Below, one piece after another: positions 1 through 9,180 of a DNA stretch of 64,000 bases. Source of the DNA: Novosphingobium sp. (GTDB taxonomy: Bacteria; Pseudomonadota; Alphaproteobacteria; Sphingomonadales; Sphingomonadaceae). The notes beneath the pieces were generated by a model that saw only the letters and a list, made by a program, of their open reading frames with translations, ran no database searches and was not told the origin of the DNA. The position numbers and the translations under genes are program-made. The stretch covers positions 1 through 64,000 of the forward strand of contig JAGREN010000025.1 of the NCBI GenBank assembly GCA_020446505.1, in the 5' to 3' direction. Numbering within the stretch: the stretch's first letter is position 1; every line of letters starts with the position of its first letter.

Positions 1-24
1 CAGGTCGTGAGCGAAACGCAGTGA
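1..24 (+). CDS. ccmE: C-terminal end of CcmE (partial)
   Basis: Frame 1 is open from the left edge and encodes seven residues (QVVSETQ) before a TGA at 22-24. That stop overlaps the GTG start of ccmF in a GTGA junction. In alphaproteobacterial cytochrome c maturation operons the gene just upstream of ccmF is normally ccmE, the periplasmic haem chaperone, so this is probably its tail. The identity rests on gene order and coupling only; the haem-binding His region lies outside the window. Confidence 0.5.
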   Translation, partial: QVVSETQ

Positions 25-1985
25 TCGCCGAGCTTGGCCTTGCCGCGCTGTGGCTCGCCGCCGCGCTCGCTGCCCTGCAATTGCTGGCAGGCGCATTCGC
101 CGCGTCCGGCAAGGGCGAAGGCTTGGCAAGCCTCGTGCGGCCGAGCGCCATCGTGCAGGGTCTGCTGGTGCTGATCGCATTCGCCGCGCTGATCGTGCTG
201 TTCGCGCGGACCGACCTTTCGGTGCTGCTGGTCGCAAACAATTCGCATTCGGCCAAGCCCCTCATCTTCAAGATCGCTGGAGCCTGGGGCAACCACGAAG
301 GCTCGATGCTGTTGTGGGTAACGGTCATGGGGCTGGCGGGCAGCTTCGTCGCCCTGATCGACCGTCGCCTGCCCGAACGCACGATGATGGCGACTCTAGC
401 TGCACAAGCCTTCGTAAGTTTCGGATTCTACGCGTTTCTGCTGTTTTCCTCGAACCCGTTCGAGCGACTGAACCCGCCAGCAATAGAGGGTGCGGGGCTT
501 AACCCGCTGCTGCAGGACATCGGTCTCGCCTTCCACCCGCCCACGCTCTACCTCGGCTATGTCGGGCTTTCGATAGCCTTCAGCTTCGCGGTCGGAGCGA
601 TGCTGACGCGCGAGGTCGGCCCCGCCTTTGCCAGGGCCATGCGGCCTTGGGTGCTGGGCGCGTGGATATTCCTGACCGTGGGCATCACGGCCGGATCCTA
701 CTGGGCCTATTACGAACTCGGTTGGGGTGGTTGGTGGTTCTGGGACCCGGTCGAGAACGCCTCGCTGATGCCGTGGCTGGCGGCGACCGCCTTGCTTCAT
801 TCGGCCAGCGTGCTCGCCAGCCGCGATGCCTTGCGCACATGGACGGTGATGCTGGGCGTGGTCGCCTTCTCGATGTCGATGGTCGGCACCTTCCTCGTGC
901 GGTCCGGCATCCTGACGAGCGTTCACGCCTTTGCCGTCGATCCCGAGCGCGGAGCCTTCATTCTCGTCCTGTTGGCGATCTACATCGGCGGCGCGCTGGT
1001 GCTGTTCGGCCTGAGGGCCGCGACCATCGCAGAAGGCAAGCGGTTTGCCGTGGTGAGCCGAGAGGGCGCGCTGGTGGTCAACAATGTGATGCTCTCGGCC
1101 ATCCTCGGCGTGGTGCTGTTCGGCACGCTCTACCCGCTGGTGACCGAGGCTTTCGACACGCGCGTCTCGGTCGGGCCGCCCTATTTCAATCCGGTCAGCG
1201 CGATATTCTTCGTGCCGATGATGCTGGTGCTGATGGTCGGGCCGCTGCTGCGCTGGCGGCAGGACAGGGCGGAGCGCATCGGCAAGCCGCTAGGGCTGGC
1301 CTGGACGGCCCTGTTCATGGCAGGCGCGGTGCTGCTTGCGGTCACGAGCTGGATCGGCTGGCTGCCCTGGCTCGGCCTGATGCTCGCGGCCGGTCTTGCC
1401 GTGGCAAGCTGGCTGCCGCTCAGGGGCAGAAACCTGAGGCGCACGCCGCTGGCGACATGGGGCATGGTTGTCGCGCACTTCGGGGTTGCCGTATCGCTGG
1501 CTGGCATGGCGAGCGAGAGCGCCTTTTCGGTCGAGAAGCTGGTGGCAGCGCGGCCGGGCGAAACGGTCGCGGTCGGTCCTTGGCAGATCCAGTTCAAGGG
1601 CGTGGAGCCGGTCGCCGGACCGAACTGGACCGCGCTCCAGGCCGACATGACCGCGCAGTATCGCTCCGGCGCGCCGGTCACGGTCCATCCGCAGGCGCGC
1701 AGTTTCTGGTCGCCGCCGCAGCAGACCTCCGAAGCGGCTCTGGTCACGCGCAGCTTCGGCCAGCTTTACGCCGTGCTGGGCGAAGCGAGCGACGACGGGC
1801 GCTGGCAGCTTCGTCTGTGGTGGAAGCCCTATGTGACCCTGATCTGGCTGGGTGGATTGCTGATCGCGCTGGGCGGGGGTCTGGCGCTGCTCGGCCGGGT
1901 CGCCTTTGACATTCGCCGCGCCATTGCCAGCAAACGGATTGCCAGCCGCCGGGAGGATGCTCTCGAGATGGAGGCCGGCCGATGA
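21..1985 (+). CDS. ccmF: Cytochrome c haem lyase subunit CcmF
   Basis: The 654-residue product is a polytopic inner-membrane protein with about 14 hydrophobic segments. It carries the tryptophan-rich WWD signature at residues 235-252 (WGGWWFWDPVENASLMPW) flanked by histidines (for example H173 and H260) of the kind that handle haem. CcmF takes haem from holo-CcmE and, with CcmH, attaches it to apocytochrome c CxxCH motifs on the periplasmic side. Length and motif are typical of the family. The GTG start at 21 overlaps the upstream stop, and the 3' end overlaps ccmG by four bases (ATGA), so the operon is translationally coupled. Confidence 0.95.
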   Translation: MIAELGLAALWLAAALAALQLLAGAFAASGKGEGLASLVRPSAIVQGLLVLIAFAALIVLFARTDLSVLLVANNSHSAKPLIFKIAGAWGNHEGSMLLWVTVMGLAGSFVALIDRRLPERTMMATLAAQAFVSFGFYAFLLFSSNPFERLNPPAIEGAGLNPLLQDIGLAFHPPTLYLGYVGLSIAFSFAVGAMLTREVGPAFARAMRPWVLGAWIFLTVGITAGSYWAYYELGWGGWWFWDPVENASLMPWLAATALLHSASVLASRDALRTWTVMLGVVAFSMSMVGTFLVRSGILTSVHAFAVDPERGAFILVLLAIYIGGALVLFGLRAATIAEGKRFAVVSREGALVVNNVMLSAILGVVLFGTLYPLVTEAFDTRVSVGPPYFNPVSAIFFVPMMLVLMVGPLLRWRQDRAERIGKPLGLAWTALFMAGAVLLAVTSWIGWLPWLGLMLAAGLAVASWLPLRGRNLRRTPLATWGMVVAHFGVAVSLAGMASESAFSVEKLVAARPGETVAVGPWQIQFKGVEPVAGPNWTALQADMTAQYRSGAPVTVHPQARSFWSPPQQTSEAALVTRSFGQLYAVLGEASDDGRWQLRLWWKPYVTLIWLGGLLIALGGGLALLGRVAFDIRRAIASKRIASRREDALEMEAGR

Positions 1986-2542
1986 ACGCGCCAGAATCTG
2001 CGCCGCGTCGCGTTTCGCCCTGGGCGCTGTGGCTGCCGCTGGCGCTGTTCGCGGGATTTCTTGCGCTCGTGTTTCACGGTCTGGCCAAGCCCGGATCGAC
2101 CGAGGTCGAAAGCGCCATGATTGGCAAGCCTCTGCCGCAATTCGATCTGCCCCCGGCAGTGGAAGACAGGCCGGGGCTGACGACTTCCGATCTCAGACAA
2201 GGCAAGCCGCGCCTGCTCAACATCTTCGCAAGCTGGTGCGTCCCCTGCGCGGTCGAATCGCCGCAGCTTGAGGCGCTGCGCCAGCAGGGCGTGGCGATAG
2301 ACGGGATCGCCATTCGTGACCGGCGAGAAGACGTTGCCATGTTCCTCGAACGTAACGGCAATCCCTATGCGCGCATCGGCAAGGACGACGTCAGCGCGGT
2401 GCAGCTAGCGATTGGTTCGTCCGGCGTGCCCGAAAGTTTCGTAATCGATGGCAAGGGCGTGATCCGCTACCAGCATATCGGCGAGATCCGCACCGATGAC
2501 CTGCCGCTGATCCGCGAAAAACTGCGCGAGGCGGAGCAATGA
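1982..2542 (+). CDS. ccmG: Thiol:disulfide interchange protein CcmG/DsbE
   Basis: This 186-residue thioredoxin-fold protein has one N-terminal membrane anchor (about residues 15-33) and a redox WCVPC motif at residues 85-89 within ASWCVPCAVESP. The fold includes the late cis-proline segment (SSGVPESFVID). CcmG is the membrane-tethered periplasmic reductant that keeps the apocytochrome CxxCH thiols reduced for haem ligation. Its ATG overlaps the ccmF stop and its own stop overlaps the ccmH start, both as ATGA junctions. Confidence 0.93.
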   Translation: MNAPESAPRRVSPWALWLPLALFAGFLALVFHGLAKPGSTEVESAMIGKPLPQFDLPPAVEDRPGLTTSDLRQGKPRLLNIFASWCVPCAVESPQLEALRQQGVAIDGIAIRDRREDVAMFLERNGNPYARIGKDDVSAVQLAIGSSGVPESFVIDGKGVIRYQHIGEIRTDDLPLIREKLREAEQ

Positions 2543-2949
2543 GGCTGCTGCTGCTCATTCTGGCGATGCTGTTCGCCGTGCCTGTCACGGCGCAGGACAC
2601 GATGCCGCCGGCGCCCTGGGCCTATCGCCAGCTCGACGATCCCGAGCAGGAAGCGCGCGCGCAGGCGCTGATGGAAACGCTGCGCTGCCTCAAGTGCCAG
2701 AGCCAGTCGATTGCCGACTCGGACGCGCCGATGGCTGGCGACATGCGCAGCCAGGTGCGCCAGCGCATCGCTGCCGGTGAAGACCCGGAGGCGATCCGTG
2801 CCTGGCTGGTCGAGCGATACGGCGACTATGTCAGCTACACGCCGCGACTCACCTCGCTGACATGGCCCCTGTTCGCCTTGCCGCTGTTGCTGCTGGCGGC
2901 AATCGCGCTGCTGTTGCGGCGGCGGCTGCGCAAGGGAGACGGCTCATGA
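2539..2949 (+). CDS. ccmH: Cytochrome c maturation protein CcmH
   Basis: The 136-residue protein has a cleavable-looking signal peptide (MRLLLLILAMLFAVPVTAQ). The family motif LRCLKCQ, with Cys50 and Cys53, follows, and a C-terminal membrane anchor covers about residues 108-127. CcmH is the periplasm-facing thiol-redox partner that presents apocytochrome c to CcmF. It is the short, single-domain form, with the TPR part encoded separately by the next gene. The start ATG overlaps the ccmG stop. Confidence 0.93.
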   Translation: MRLLLLILAMLFAVPVTAQDTMPPAPWAYRQLDDPEQEARAQALMETLRCLKCQSQSIADSDAPMAGDMRSQVRQRIAAGEDPEAIRAWLVERYGDYVSYTPRLTSLTWPLFALPLLLLAAIALLLRRRLRKGDGS

Positions 2950-3596
2950 CCTGGCTCGCCGTGACCCTGCTTGCCGCGCTGGCCTTTGCCGTCCTGACGC
3001 TCGTTCTCAAGGTGCCGCGTCAGGGCTGGACCGCCCTGGGAGCGACGCTGGTGATGGGGCTTGCCGGCTATGCCATGCAGGCATCGCCCGACCAGCCGGG
3101 CTCTCCAAAAGCCGTGGAGGAAGCGAAGCCCGCGTTCGATGCGGCGCAGCTCACGATGCGCAACAAGCTGGCGGACAGGTCGATTCCCAGCCAGAACCGG
3201 TGGATCGTCATCTCCGACGCCATGGCTCGCAACGGCCAATATGCCGACGCGGCGCAGGTGCTGCTTGGTGCAGTCGAGGACAATCCGAAGGATACGGAGG
3301 CCTGGCTCGCGCTTGGCAATGCCCTGCTTGCCCACTCGCAGGGCGTTCCGACCCCGGCATCGCTCTATGCCTATGGCCGTGCTGAACAGGCCTCGCCAGA
3401 TGCGCCAGCGCCTGCATTCTTCATGGCCGTGGCCCTGACGAGTGGGCGGGAGCCTGAAAAAGCGCGGAAATACTGGGAAAAATTCATAATGCAGTCTCCT
3501 CCCGACGCGCCGTGGATGGACGAATTGCGGGCAATGGCGAATGCAACGCCGGGTTCAGGTTCCAGTCAGGACGTCGGCGAGCGAGACAAGCGATAA
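2946..3596 (+). CDS. ccmI: Short CcmI-like TPR protein of cytochrome c maturation
   Basis: The ATG at 2946 overlaps the ccmH stop (ATGA) and gives a 216-residue protein. It has two N-terminal hydrophobic segments (about residues 2-19 and 27-44) followed by TPR-like helices, including NPKDTEAWLALGNALL and an AFFMAVALTSGREPEKARKYWEKF repeat-like stretch split across two helices. CcmI/CycH chaperones apocytochrome c to the haem lyase. It is roughly half the length of classical CcmI (about 400 residues) but keeps the membrane and TPR parts without an internal stop, so it looks like a compact form rather than a broken gene. Confidence 0.8.
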   Translation: MTWLAVTLLAALAFAVLTLVLKVPRQGWTALGATLVMGLAGYAMQASPDQPGSPKAVEEAKPAFDAAQLTMRNKLADRSIPSQNRWIVISDAMARNGQYADAAQVLLGAVEDNPKDTEAWLALGNALLAHSQGVPTPASLYAYGRAEQASPDAPAPAFFMAVALTSGREPEKARKYWEKFIMQSPPDAPWMDELRAMANATPGSGSSQDVGERDKR

Positions 3597-3643
3597 TGGT
3601 GCGTTGCCGCCGCCCTGCCATACTGCTAAGCGGCTCGCCTTTC

Positions 3644-3659
3644 CCGGCACTTGTGCCGG
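3644..3659. repeat. Perfect inverted repeat between ccmI and kup
   Basis: CCGGCAC-TT-GTGCCGG is a 7-bp perfect dyad with a 2-base centre, in the 82-base gap upstream of kup. No T-run follows it on either strand, so it is a poor intrinsic terminator. It may be an mRNA hairpin at the end of the ccm transcript or an operator for kup. Confidence 0.45.
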
Positions 3660-3678
3660 TCAGTGACGGGGCGCACGC

Positions 3679-5610
3679 ATGAGCGATTCGGTGTCGGCAA
3701 GCCATTCAGGTGAGCCTGCCCACGCAGGCCACCACGGCGGCAACGGTAATGTCGCCAAGCTGGCTTTCGGCGCGATCGGCGTGGTGTTCGGGGACATCGG
3801 CACCAGCCCGATCTACGCCTTTCGCGAAACTTTCGTCGGCCCGCATCCGCTGGCGCTCGACAGTCTGCACATCCTTGGCGTGGTCAGTCTGATATTCTGG
3901 TCGATGACGATCGTCGTCTCGCTCCAGTACGTCAGCATTCTCATGCGTGCCGACAACAAGGGGCAGGGCGGCAGCCTCGCTCTGGTCGCGCTTATTTCGA
4001 ACCGGCTGAGCAAGGCGCGATACGGCGGGGTAATCGTCCTGCTGGGCGTATTCGCGACTGCCCTGTTCTACGGCGACTCGATGATTACGCCTGCGGTTTC
4101 GGTTCTATCGGCGGTCGAAGGCCTGACGGTGGTGGAGCAACGTCTGCAGCCGCTCGTCCTGCCAATCGCGCTGGTACTGCTGGTCGCGTTGTTCGTGATC
4201 CAGAAGCGCGGAACGGCGAAGGTCGGCGCGCTGTTTGCGCCGGTGATGACGGTCTATTTCATCACCCTTGCCATTCTGGGCATCGTTCACCTCGTCCAGA
4301 ATCCCGCGATCCTCTATGCGCTCAACCCCTGGTACGCGATCCAGTTCTTCATGACCGACAAGACGCTGGGTTTCCTTGCGCTCGGCTCGGTCGTGCTGGC
4401 TGTGACGGGTGCGGAGGCGCTCTATTCCGATATGGGGCACTTCGGGCGCGGACCTATGCGCATGTCGTGGTTCGGCTTCGTCATGCCGTGCCTCGTCATC
4501 AACTATTTCGGACAGGGGGCGATGATCCTCAGCCTCGACAGCGTCGATGCGGCGCAGGCTATCGAGAATCCGTTCTTCATGCTGGCGCCGGAAACACTGC
4601 GCCTGCCGCTCGTGATCCTGGCCACCTGCGCGACCTTCATCGCCAGCCAGGCCGTGATTTCGGGAGCCTTCTCGATCACCCATCAGGCGATCTCGCTCGG
4701 CTTCATTCCGCGCCTGTCGATCCGTCACACCTGCGAGGAAACCGCCGGTCAGATCTACATTCCGTTCATCAACTGGGCGCTGATGACGGGCGTCATCATC
4801 CTCGTGCTGATCTTCCAGAACTCGTCCAACCTTGCCTCGGCCTACGGCATTGCGGTGACGGGCGCGATGCTGATCGACACCTGCCTCATGGCGGTGCTGC
4901 TGATCGCGCTGTGGAGATGGAAGCTGTGGCTGGCGGCGCCGGTCATCGCGCTGTTCTTCATCGTCGACGGCGCTTACTTCGCCGCGAACCTCGCCAAGGT
5001 TGCAGACGGCGGCTGGTTTCCGCTGATGATCGGCGCAATCGCCTTCACTCTGCTGACCACCTGGGCCAAGGGCCGCAAGCTGATGCGCGAGCGCATGACC
5101 GAGGCCGCTCTCCCGCTCGACGTATTCGCCAAGAGCGCACATGGCAGCGCGGCGCGCGTGCCTGGGACCGCGATCTTCATGGCATCGAGCAATGTCGGCG
5201 TGCCGTCTGCGCTGCTCCACAACATCAAGCACAACAAGGTGCTGCACGAGCGTGTCGTGGTGCTCACCGTGTCGATTTCCGAAGTGCCCTATGTCGAGCC
5301 GAGCGAGCGTCTGTCCGTTCAGGCGCTGGGCGAGGGTTTCTATCGCGTGACGGTGCGATACGGCTTCATGGAAGAAACCGACATCCCCGGCGCGCTCGCT
5401 GGCACGGACCTGTGCGGAGGTCCGTTCGAGATCATGAAGACCAGCTTCTTCCTGTCCCGCCAGACCTTGTTGGCCTCTGACAAGCCGGGCATGGCGATCT
5501 GGCGCGAGAAGCTGTTCAGCTGGATGATGCGCAATGCAGCGAGCGCGATGGAGTTCTTCCGCCTGCCGACCAACCGCGTGGTCGAATTGGGCAGCCAGCT
5601 CGAAATCTGA
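3679..5610 (+). CDS. kup: Potassium uptake protein Kup
   Basis: This 643-residue KUP/HAK/KT family transporter carries the family signature [10 protein letters not shown] at residues 38-47. About twelve transmembrane helices follow, then a hydrophilic C-terminal cytoplasmic domain (about residues 470-643). Kup mediates low-affinity K+ uptake, probably by H+ symport. The start has a GGGG-rich Shine-Dalgarno-like stretch just upstream, and a His/Gly-rich cytoplasmic tail of about 25 residues precedes the first helix. It is monocistronic: the next gene is convergent and a terminator hairpin lies just past the stop. Confidence 0.95.
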   Translation: MSDSVSASHSGEPAHAGHHGGNGNVAKLAFGAIGVVFGDIGTSPIYAFRETFVGPHPLALDSLHILGVVSLIFWSMTIVVSLQYVSILMRADNKGQGGSLALVALISNRLSKARYGGVIVLLGVFATALFYGDSMITPAVSVLSAVEGLTVVEQRLQPLVLPIALVLLVALFVIQKRGTAKVGALFAPVMTVYFITLAILGIVHLVQNPAILYALNPWYAIQFFMTDKTLGFLALGSVVLAVTGAEALYSDMGHFGRGPMRMSWFGFVMPCLVINYFGQGAMILSLDSVDAAQAIENPFFMLAPETLRLPLVILATCATFIASQAVISGAFSITHQAISLGFIPRLSIRHTCEETAGQIYIPFINWALMTGVIILVLIFQNSSNLASAYGIAVTGAMLIDTCLMAVLLIALWRWKLWLAAPVIALFFIVDGAYFAANLAKVADGGWFPLMIGAIAFTLLTTWAKGRKLMRERMTEAALPLDVFAKSAHGSAARVPGTAIFMASSNVGVPSALLHNIKHNKVLHERVVVLTVSISEVPYVEPSERLSVQALGEGFYRVTVRYGFMEETDIPGALAGTDLCGGPFEIMKTSFFLSRQTLLASDKPGMAIWREKLFSWMMRNAASAMEFFRLPTNRVVELGSQLEI

Positions 5611-5613
5611 CGC

Positions 5614-5642
5614 AAAAAAGGGGCCGCCCGCAGGCAGCCCCT
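5614..5642 (-). terminator. Intrinsic terminator of the PuuD-like gene
   Basis: Read on the minus strand, a GC-rich hairpin (GGGGC stem with an inner GCC/GGC pairing and a 4-base loop) is followed immediately by six T residues (the A-run at 5614-5619 on the plus strand). It lies 24 bases past the minus-strand stop at 5666. It also sits directly after the kup stop and may weakly terminate in that direction, though without a U-run. Confidence 0.8.
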
Positions 5643-5665
5643 CGTGTTGTTTCGCTGAAACTTCG

Positions 5666-6262
5666 TCAGTTGCCAAGATTGGCGCTGACCATGCAATAGA
5701 GCATCGGCAGCGAGAGCAGCGTGTTGAGGCGGCTGGCAGCAAGTGCGCGCGGGCGCAGCTTGGCCTTTTCCTCGTCGCTGGCGCCCGGAACGATGTTCAG
5801 GATCTTCTTCTGGGCCGGCCAGATGATGAACCACACGTTGAAGGCCATGATGAGCGCCAGCCACATGCCGAGGCCGATCAGGTTGACCGCACCTTCACCA
5901 TTGAACGCCAGCGCGTTGGTTGCGCTGCCTGGTGAGAAGAAATAGCCGCTCACATGAGCTACGGTCAGACCGGTAAGGACCGTGAACAGAGCTCCATAGC
6001 GGAAGAAGAACAGCACCTTGGGTGCGATGTGGCTGTTGATTGCGCCGGTCTGCTCGGCCGGAATGGCCGGCATGGTCGGCACCTGCACAAAGTTCAGGTA
6101 ATAGAGCAAGCCGATCCACAGGATGCCGAAGAAGACGTGCAGCCAGCGGAACACGGAATTGACAGTTACTGGAATGGATTCGGCATAGCCGAACATCACG
6201 GCAATCGCGGCAATCAGGCCGACGACCAGCACAAGGTGCAGATTTCCAAAGAATTTCGCCAT
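5666..6262 (-). CDS. PuuD-like (urate hydroxylase N-terminal type) membrane protein
   Basis: The 198-residue integral membrane protein has about five helices. It resembles the Urate_ox_N/PuuD membrane domain, with a histidine in the segment RWLHVFFGILWIGLLYYLNF and a later SHIAPK histidine. PuuD proteins couple this domain to a C-terminal cytochrome c and oxidise urate; here the cytochrome part is absent and no purine genes lie nearby, so urate oxidation should not be assumed. The ATG at 6262 is preferred over an upstream in-frame ATG at 6280 because a strong GGGGGAG ribosome-binding site precedes it. An intrinsic terminator follows. Confidence 0.62.
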   Translation of the reverse strand: MAKFFGNLHLVLVVGLIAAIAVMFGYAESIPVTVNSVFRWLHVFFGILWIGLLYYLNFVQVPTMPAIPAEQTGAINSHIAPKVLFFFRYGALFTVLTGLTVAHVSGYFFSPGSATNALAFNGEGAVNLIGLGMWLALIMAFNVWFIIWPAQKKILNIVPGASDEEKAKLRPRALAASRLNTLLSLPMLYCMVSANLGN

Positions 6263-6404
6263 TGGCTCCCCCTCTCTCATATCGCGTTCGGGCGTGGCCC
6301 GGCGCGCCCTGCCAACAGTTCGTCGGCAAGGGAGAACCGTTCATGGCGCGAAAATATGCACTTGTCACATCTCCGCGTGCATTTTTGCACGTTGTCGCGG
6401 GGCG

Positions 6405-7076
6405 CTATTCCGGCGGAATCTCGGTGAGCGCCTCTTCGGCCTCGTCGCGCCCCATGCCGTTTCGCATCAGCATGGGTACCTGCGCGAAGGTGAACAGGAA
6501 GGTCAGCGGCAGGAATATCCAGAGCTTGGCCGCGATCCATGTGCCGAACTGGCCGTTCGCCTCGTTGAACATGGCGCGCAGCACTTCGTTGATGACGGCT
6601 AGCACCAGGAAGAAAAAGGCCCAGTTGCGAGACAGCAGCATCCAGCCGCGCTCTGTCAGCCCTTCGAACGCCGGGCCGAAAACCATCTTGACCAGCGACA
6701 CGCCGCGCAGCCAGCCGACCAGCAGTGAAATGCCGAAGAACAGGTAGATCACCGTCGGCTTGATCTGGATCCAGAATGCATCCTGGAAGATCACCGTCAG
6801 CGAGCCGAAGAACACGATCAGGCCGGTCGAAAGCCACAGCATCGGCGAGATGTGGCCCAGCTTCCATTTCGACACCGCGATGGCGACGAGCGAAGCAACG
6901 ACGAAGGCGGCGGTGGAGCGCACCACGGCCATGACACCGCCCACCATGTCCGCATCGTCGCTTGGCGAGAAATAGCGGTAGACCGCGAAGAACACGATGA
7001 TCGGGCCGTAGTCGACGGCAAGGTTGATCCAGGTGGATTTCGGTCGGCTGTCCTGGGGTTTGCTGTCTTCGGCCAT
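6405..7076 (-). CDS. yciB: YciB/IspZ-type intracellular septation protein
   Basis: The 223-residue protein has five or more predicted transmembrane helices and the YciB arrangement: an N-terminal NLAVDYGPIIVFFAVYR segment, a GSLTVIFQDAFWIQIKPT loop and RNWAFFFLVLAVINEVLR near the C-terminus. The family is linked to septation and envelope integrity, with no settled biochemical activity. Its ATG overlaps the ftsY stop by one base (TGATG), making it the last gene of a coupled operon with ftsY, mtaB and dapF. Confidence 0.85.
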   Translation of the reverse strand: MAEDSKPQDSRPKSTWINLAVDYGPIIVFFAVYRYFSPSDDADMVGGVMAVVRSTAAFVVASLVAIAVSKWKLGHISPMLWLSTGLIVFFGSLTVIFQDAFWIQIKPTVIYLFFGISLLVGWLRGVSLVKMVFGPAFEGLTERGWMLLSRNWAFFFLVLAVINEVLRAMFNEANGQFGTWIAAKLWIFLPLTFLFTFAQVPMLMRNGMGRDEAEEALTEIPPE

Positions 7077-8011
7077 CAGGCCACTCCTGCAATCACGCGC
7101 GCGACGAGGTCCGGGTCGAAGGGGCGCAGGTCGTCGATCTTTTCGCCCACGCCGATGGCATGGATCGGCAGGCCGAACTGCTCTGCCGCCGCGACCAGCA
7201 CGCCGCCGCGCGCGGTGCCGTCGAGCTTGGTCATGATAAGGCCCGTCACGCCGGCAACCTCCCGGAACGTCTCTATCTGAGAAAGCGCGTTCTGGCCGTT
7301 GGTTGCATCGAGCACCAGCACGACGTCGTGCGGCGCTTCGGGATTGAGTCGACCGAGCACGCGGCGGATCTTGGCAAGTTCGTCCATCAGCTCGCGCTTG
7401 TTCTGAAGGCGTCCGGCGGTATCGACGATCAGCGCGTCGATGCCCTTGTCGGTCGCGGCCTTGAGGCCGTCGAACACGATGCTTGCCGGATCGCCGCCTT
7501 CCGGACCCTTGATGACGGGAACGCCGAGCCGGTCGGCCCAGACCGCAAGCTGGCCGATGGCGGCGGCACGGAAGGTGTCGCCGGCGGCCAGCATCACCGA
7601 ATAGTCCTGCTCCTGAAACAGATGCGCGAGCTTGGCGATGGTCGTGGTCTTGCCCGACCCGTTGACGCCGATCACGAGCACGACTTGCGGCCTCGGAAAG
7701 GCAACGATGTCGAGCGGCTTGGCGACCGGACGCAGGATCTCGGCAATCTCGCGGGCGACCACTTCCATGATGGCGCGCTCGTCTGCGTCACGTTCGAAAC
7801 GCTCTTCGGCGAGCCGGTCGCGGATTCGCGCGGCAGCACGGGGGCCGAGGTCGGAGACGATCAGCGCATCCTCGATATCGTCAAGCTGGCTGTCGGTCAG
7901 GCGGGTCTTCGCCACGATCCCGGCAAGGTTGTCGGTCAGCCGTTCAGACGTCTTGCGAAAGCCGCCGAACAGGCGGTCGGACCAGCTTGTCGAGGCGGTG
8001 TCCTCGCTCAT
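7076..8011 (-). CDS. ftsY: Signal recognition particle receptor FtsY
   Basis: This 311-residue SRP-type GTPase receives SRP-ribosome complexes at the inner membrane. The N domain (about residues 10-95) is followed by a G domain with the P-loop GVNGSGKTTT at 115-124, then DTFRAAA, DTAGR and TKLDGTARGG. It has almost no acidic N-terminal A domain, as in many alphaproteobacteria. The ATG at 8011 is chosen because it overlaps the mtaB stop (ATGA) and gives the normal N domain; the frame is open further upstream but that part lies inside mtaB. Confidence 0.95.
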   Translation of the reverse strand: MSEDTASTSWSDRLFGGFRKTSERLTDNLAGIVAKTRLTDSQLDDIEDALIVSDLGPRAAARIRDRLAEERFERDADERAIMEVVAREIAEILRPVAKPLDIVAFPRPQVVLVIGVNGSGKTTTIAKLAHLFQEQDYSVMLAAGDTFRAAAIGQLAVWADRLGVPVIKGPEGGDPASIVFDGLKAATDKGIDALIVDTAGRLQNKRELMDELAKIRRVLGRLNPEAPHDVVLVLDATNGQNALSQIETFREVAGVTGLIMTKLDGTARGGVLVAAAEQFGLPIHAIGVGEKIDDLRPFDPDLVARVIAGVA

Positions 8012-9180
8012 GCCAGCATTCCCTCGATGACCTTGCGCGGCGTCACGGTGACGATCTCTCCCCTGCCGATTCCCGCCGGCAAAGACACAGGCGCGAAGTT
8101 TTCCGCGTGGCCTGTGCCGTCGCTCTCGGCAAGGACGGAGAGTGGTTTTCCAATCTGCGAGACGAGCCACTTCGACCTTTCGGTGGCGACGGCATCGCGC
8201 AGCTGTGCGGCCCGTTCTTTCACGCGAGCCGGATCGACCTGCGGCATTCTCGCGGCTGGCGTGCCGGGGCGCGGCGAGAAGGGAAAGACGTGGCCGTGGA
8301 CTATGCCGAGTTCGGCAATGATCGAAAGATTGCTGGCGTGCATCGCCTCGTCCTCGGTCGGGAATCCCGCCATGATGTCCGCTCCGAGGGCGAGGGCAGG
8401 CCGGTGCGCGCGCAGGCGGTCGACCAGCCGCACGGCGTCGGCGCGCGAATGGCGGCGCTTCATGCGCTTTAGGATCAGGTCGTCGCCCGATTGCAGTGAG
8501 AGATGCAGGTGCGGCATCATGCGCGGCTCGTGCGCGAGCAGGTCGAACAGGGCCTCATCCACTTCAGCGCCGTCGATCGAGGACAGGCGCAGGCGGGGCA
8601 GGGCAGGGAAAGCAGTCAGGATCGCCTCGCACAGCGCACCGAGACGCGGCAGGCCGGGCAGGTCTGCACCCCAGCTTGTGAGGTCGACCCCGGTCAGGAC
8701 CACTTCGCCGGTGCCATTGGCGACGTGGCGTTCCACCTCGCGCAGCACATCAGCCACTGCAAGCGAGCGGCTCGCCCCGCGCCCCTGCGGAATCACGCAG
8801 AAAGTGCAGGCATGGTCGCAGCCGTTCTGCACCTGCACGAAGGCGCGGGTATAGTGGGCGGCAGGGCGCTCGAACTGGCGCGGTGCATTCCAGCTACGCG
8901 GATCGAGCTTGCGGGTGTTGGCAACAAGCCCGTCGACTTCGGGCATGGCGGCGATTGCCTCGCGCTCGACTTCCGCAGCGCACCCGGTGACGAGCAGGCG
9001 GGCATCCGGGTGGGAGCGGCGCGCGCGGCGGATGGTCTGGCGAGTCTGGCGCACCGCCTCGGAAGTAACGGCGCACGAATTGACGACGACGAGATTGTCG
9101 TTGCCGGAGAGCATGGCGCGCATTTCCTCTGCTTCCGACAGATTCAGGCGGCAGCCGAGCGACAGGACTTCCACGCTCAT
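8008..9180 (-). CDS. mtaB: tRNA t6A37 methylthiotransferase MtaB
   Basis: This 390-residue radical-SAM methylthiotransferase is predicted to convert t6A37 to ms2t6A in ANN-decoding tRNAs. The N-terminal domain has three cluster cysteines (C10, C36, C67). The radical-SAM motif CDHACTFC (C121, C125, C128) follows, and the C-terminus has a short TRAM-like region. The opening VEVLSLGCRLN is more like MtaB than MiaB or RimO. The ATG at 9180 overlaps the dapF stop and the 3' end overlaps ftsY. Confidence 0.88.
   Translation of the reverse strand: MSVEVLSLGCRLNLSEAEEMRAMLSGNDNLVVVNSCAVTSEAVRQTRQTIRRARRSHPDARLLVTGCAAEVEREAIAAMPEVDGLVANTRKLDPRSWNAPRQFERPAAHYTRAFVQVQNGCDHACTFCVIPQGRGASRSLAVADVLREVERHVANGTGEVVLTGVDLTSWGADLPGLPRLGALCEAILTAFPALPRLRLSSIDGAEVDEALFDLLAHEPRMMPHLHLSLQSGDDLILKRMKRRHSRADAVRLVDRLRAHRPALALGADIMAGFPTEDEAMHASNLSIIAELGIVHGHVFPFSPRPGTPAARMPQVDPARVKERAAQLRDAVATERSKWLVSQIGKPLSVLAESDGTGHAENFAPVSLPAGIGRGEIVTVTPRKVIEGMLA

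Noticed and set aside
2946..3596. Truncated or frameshifted ccmI
   Set aside because: The short protein keeps the membrane segments and TPR helices, has a coupled start and a clean stop; no remnant of a longer C-terminal part follows.
4105..5742. Open frame of over 500 codons antisense to kup
   Set aside because: Same reason: a shadow of a well-supported transporter gene, extending into the neighbouring convergent gene without its own start signal.
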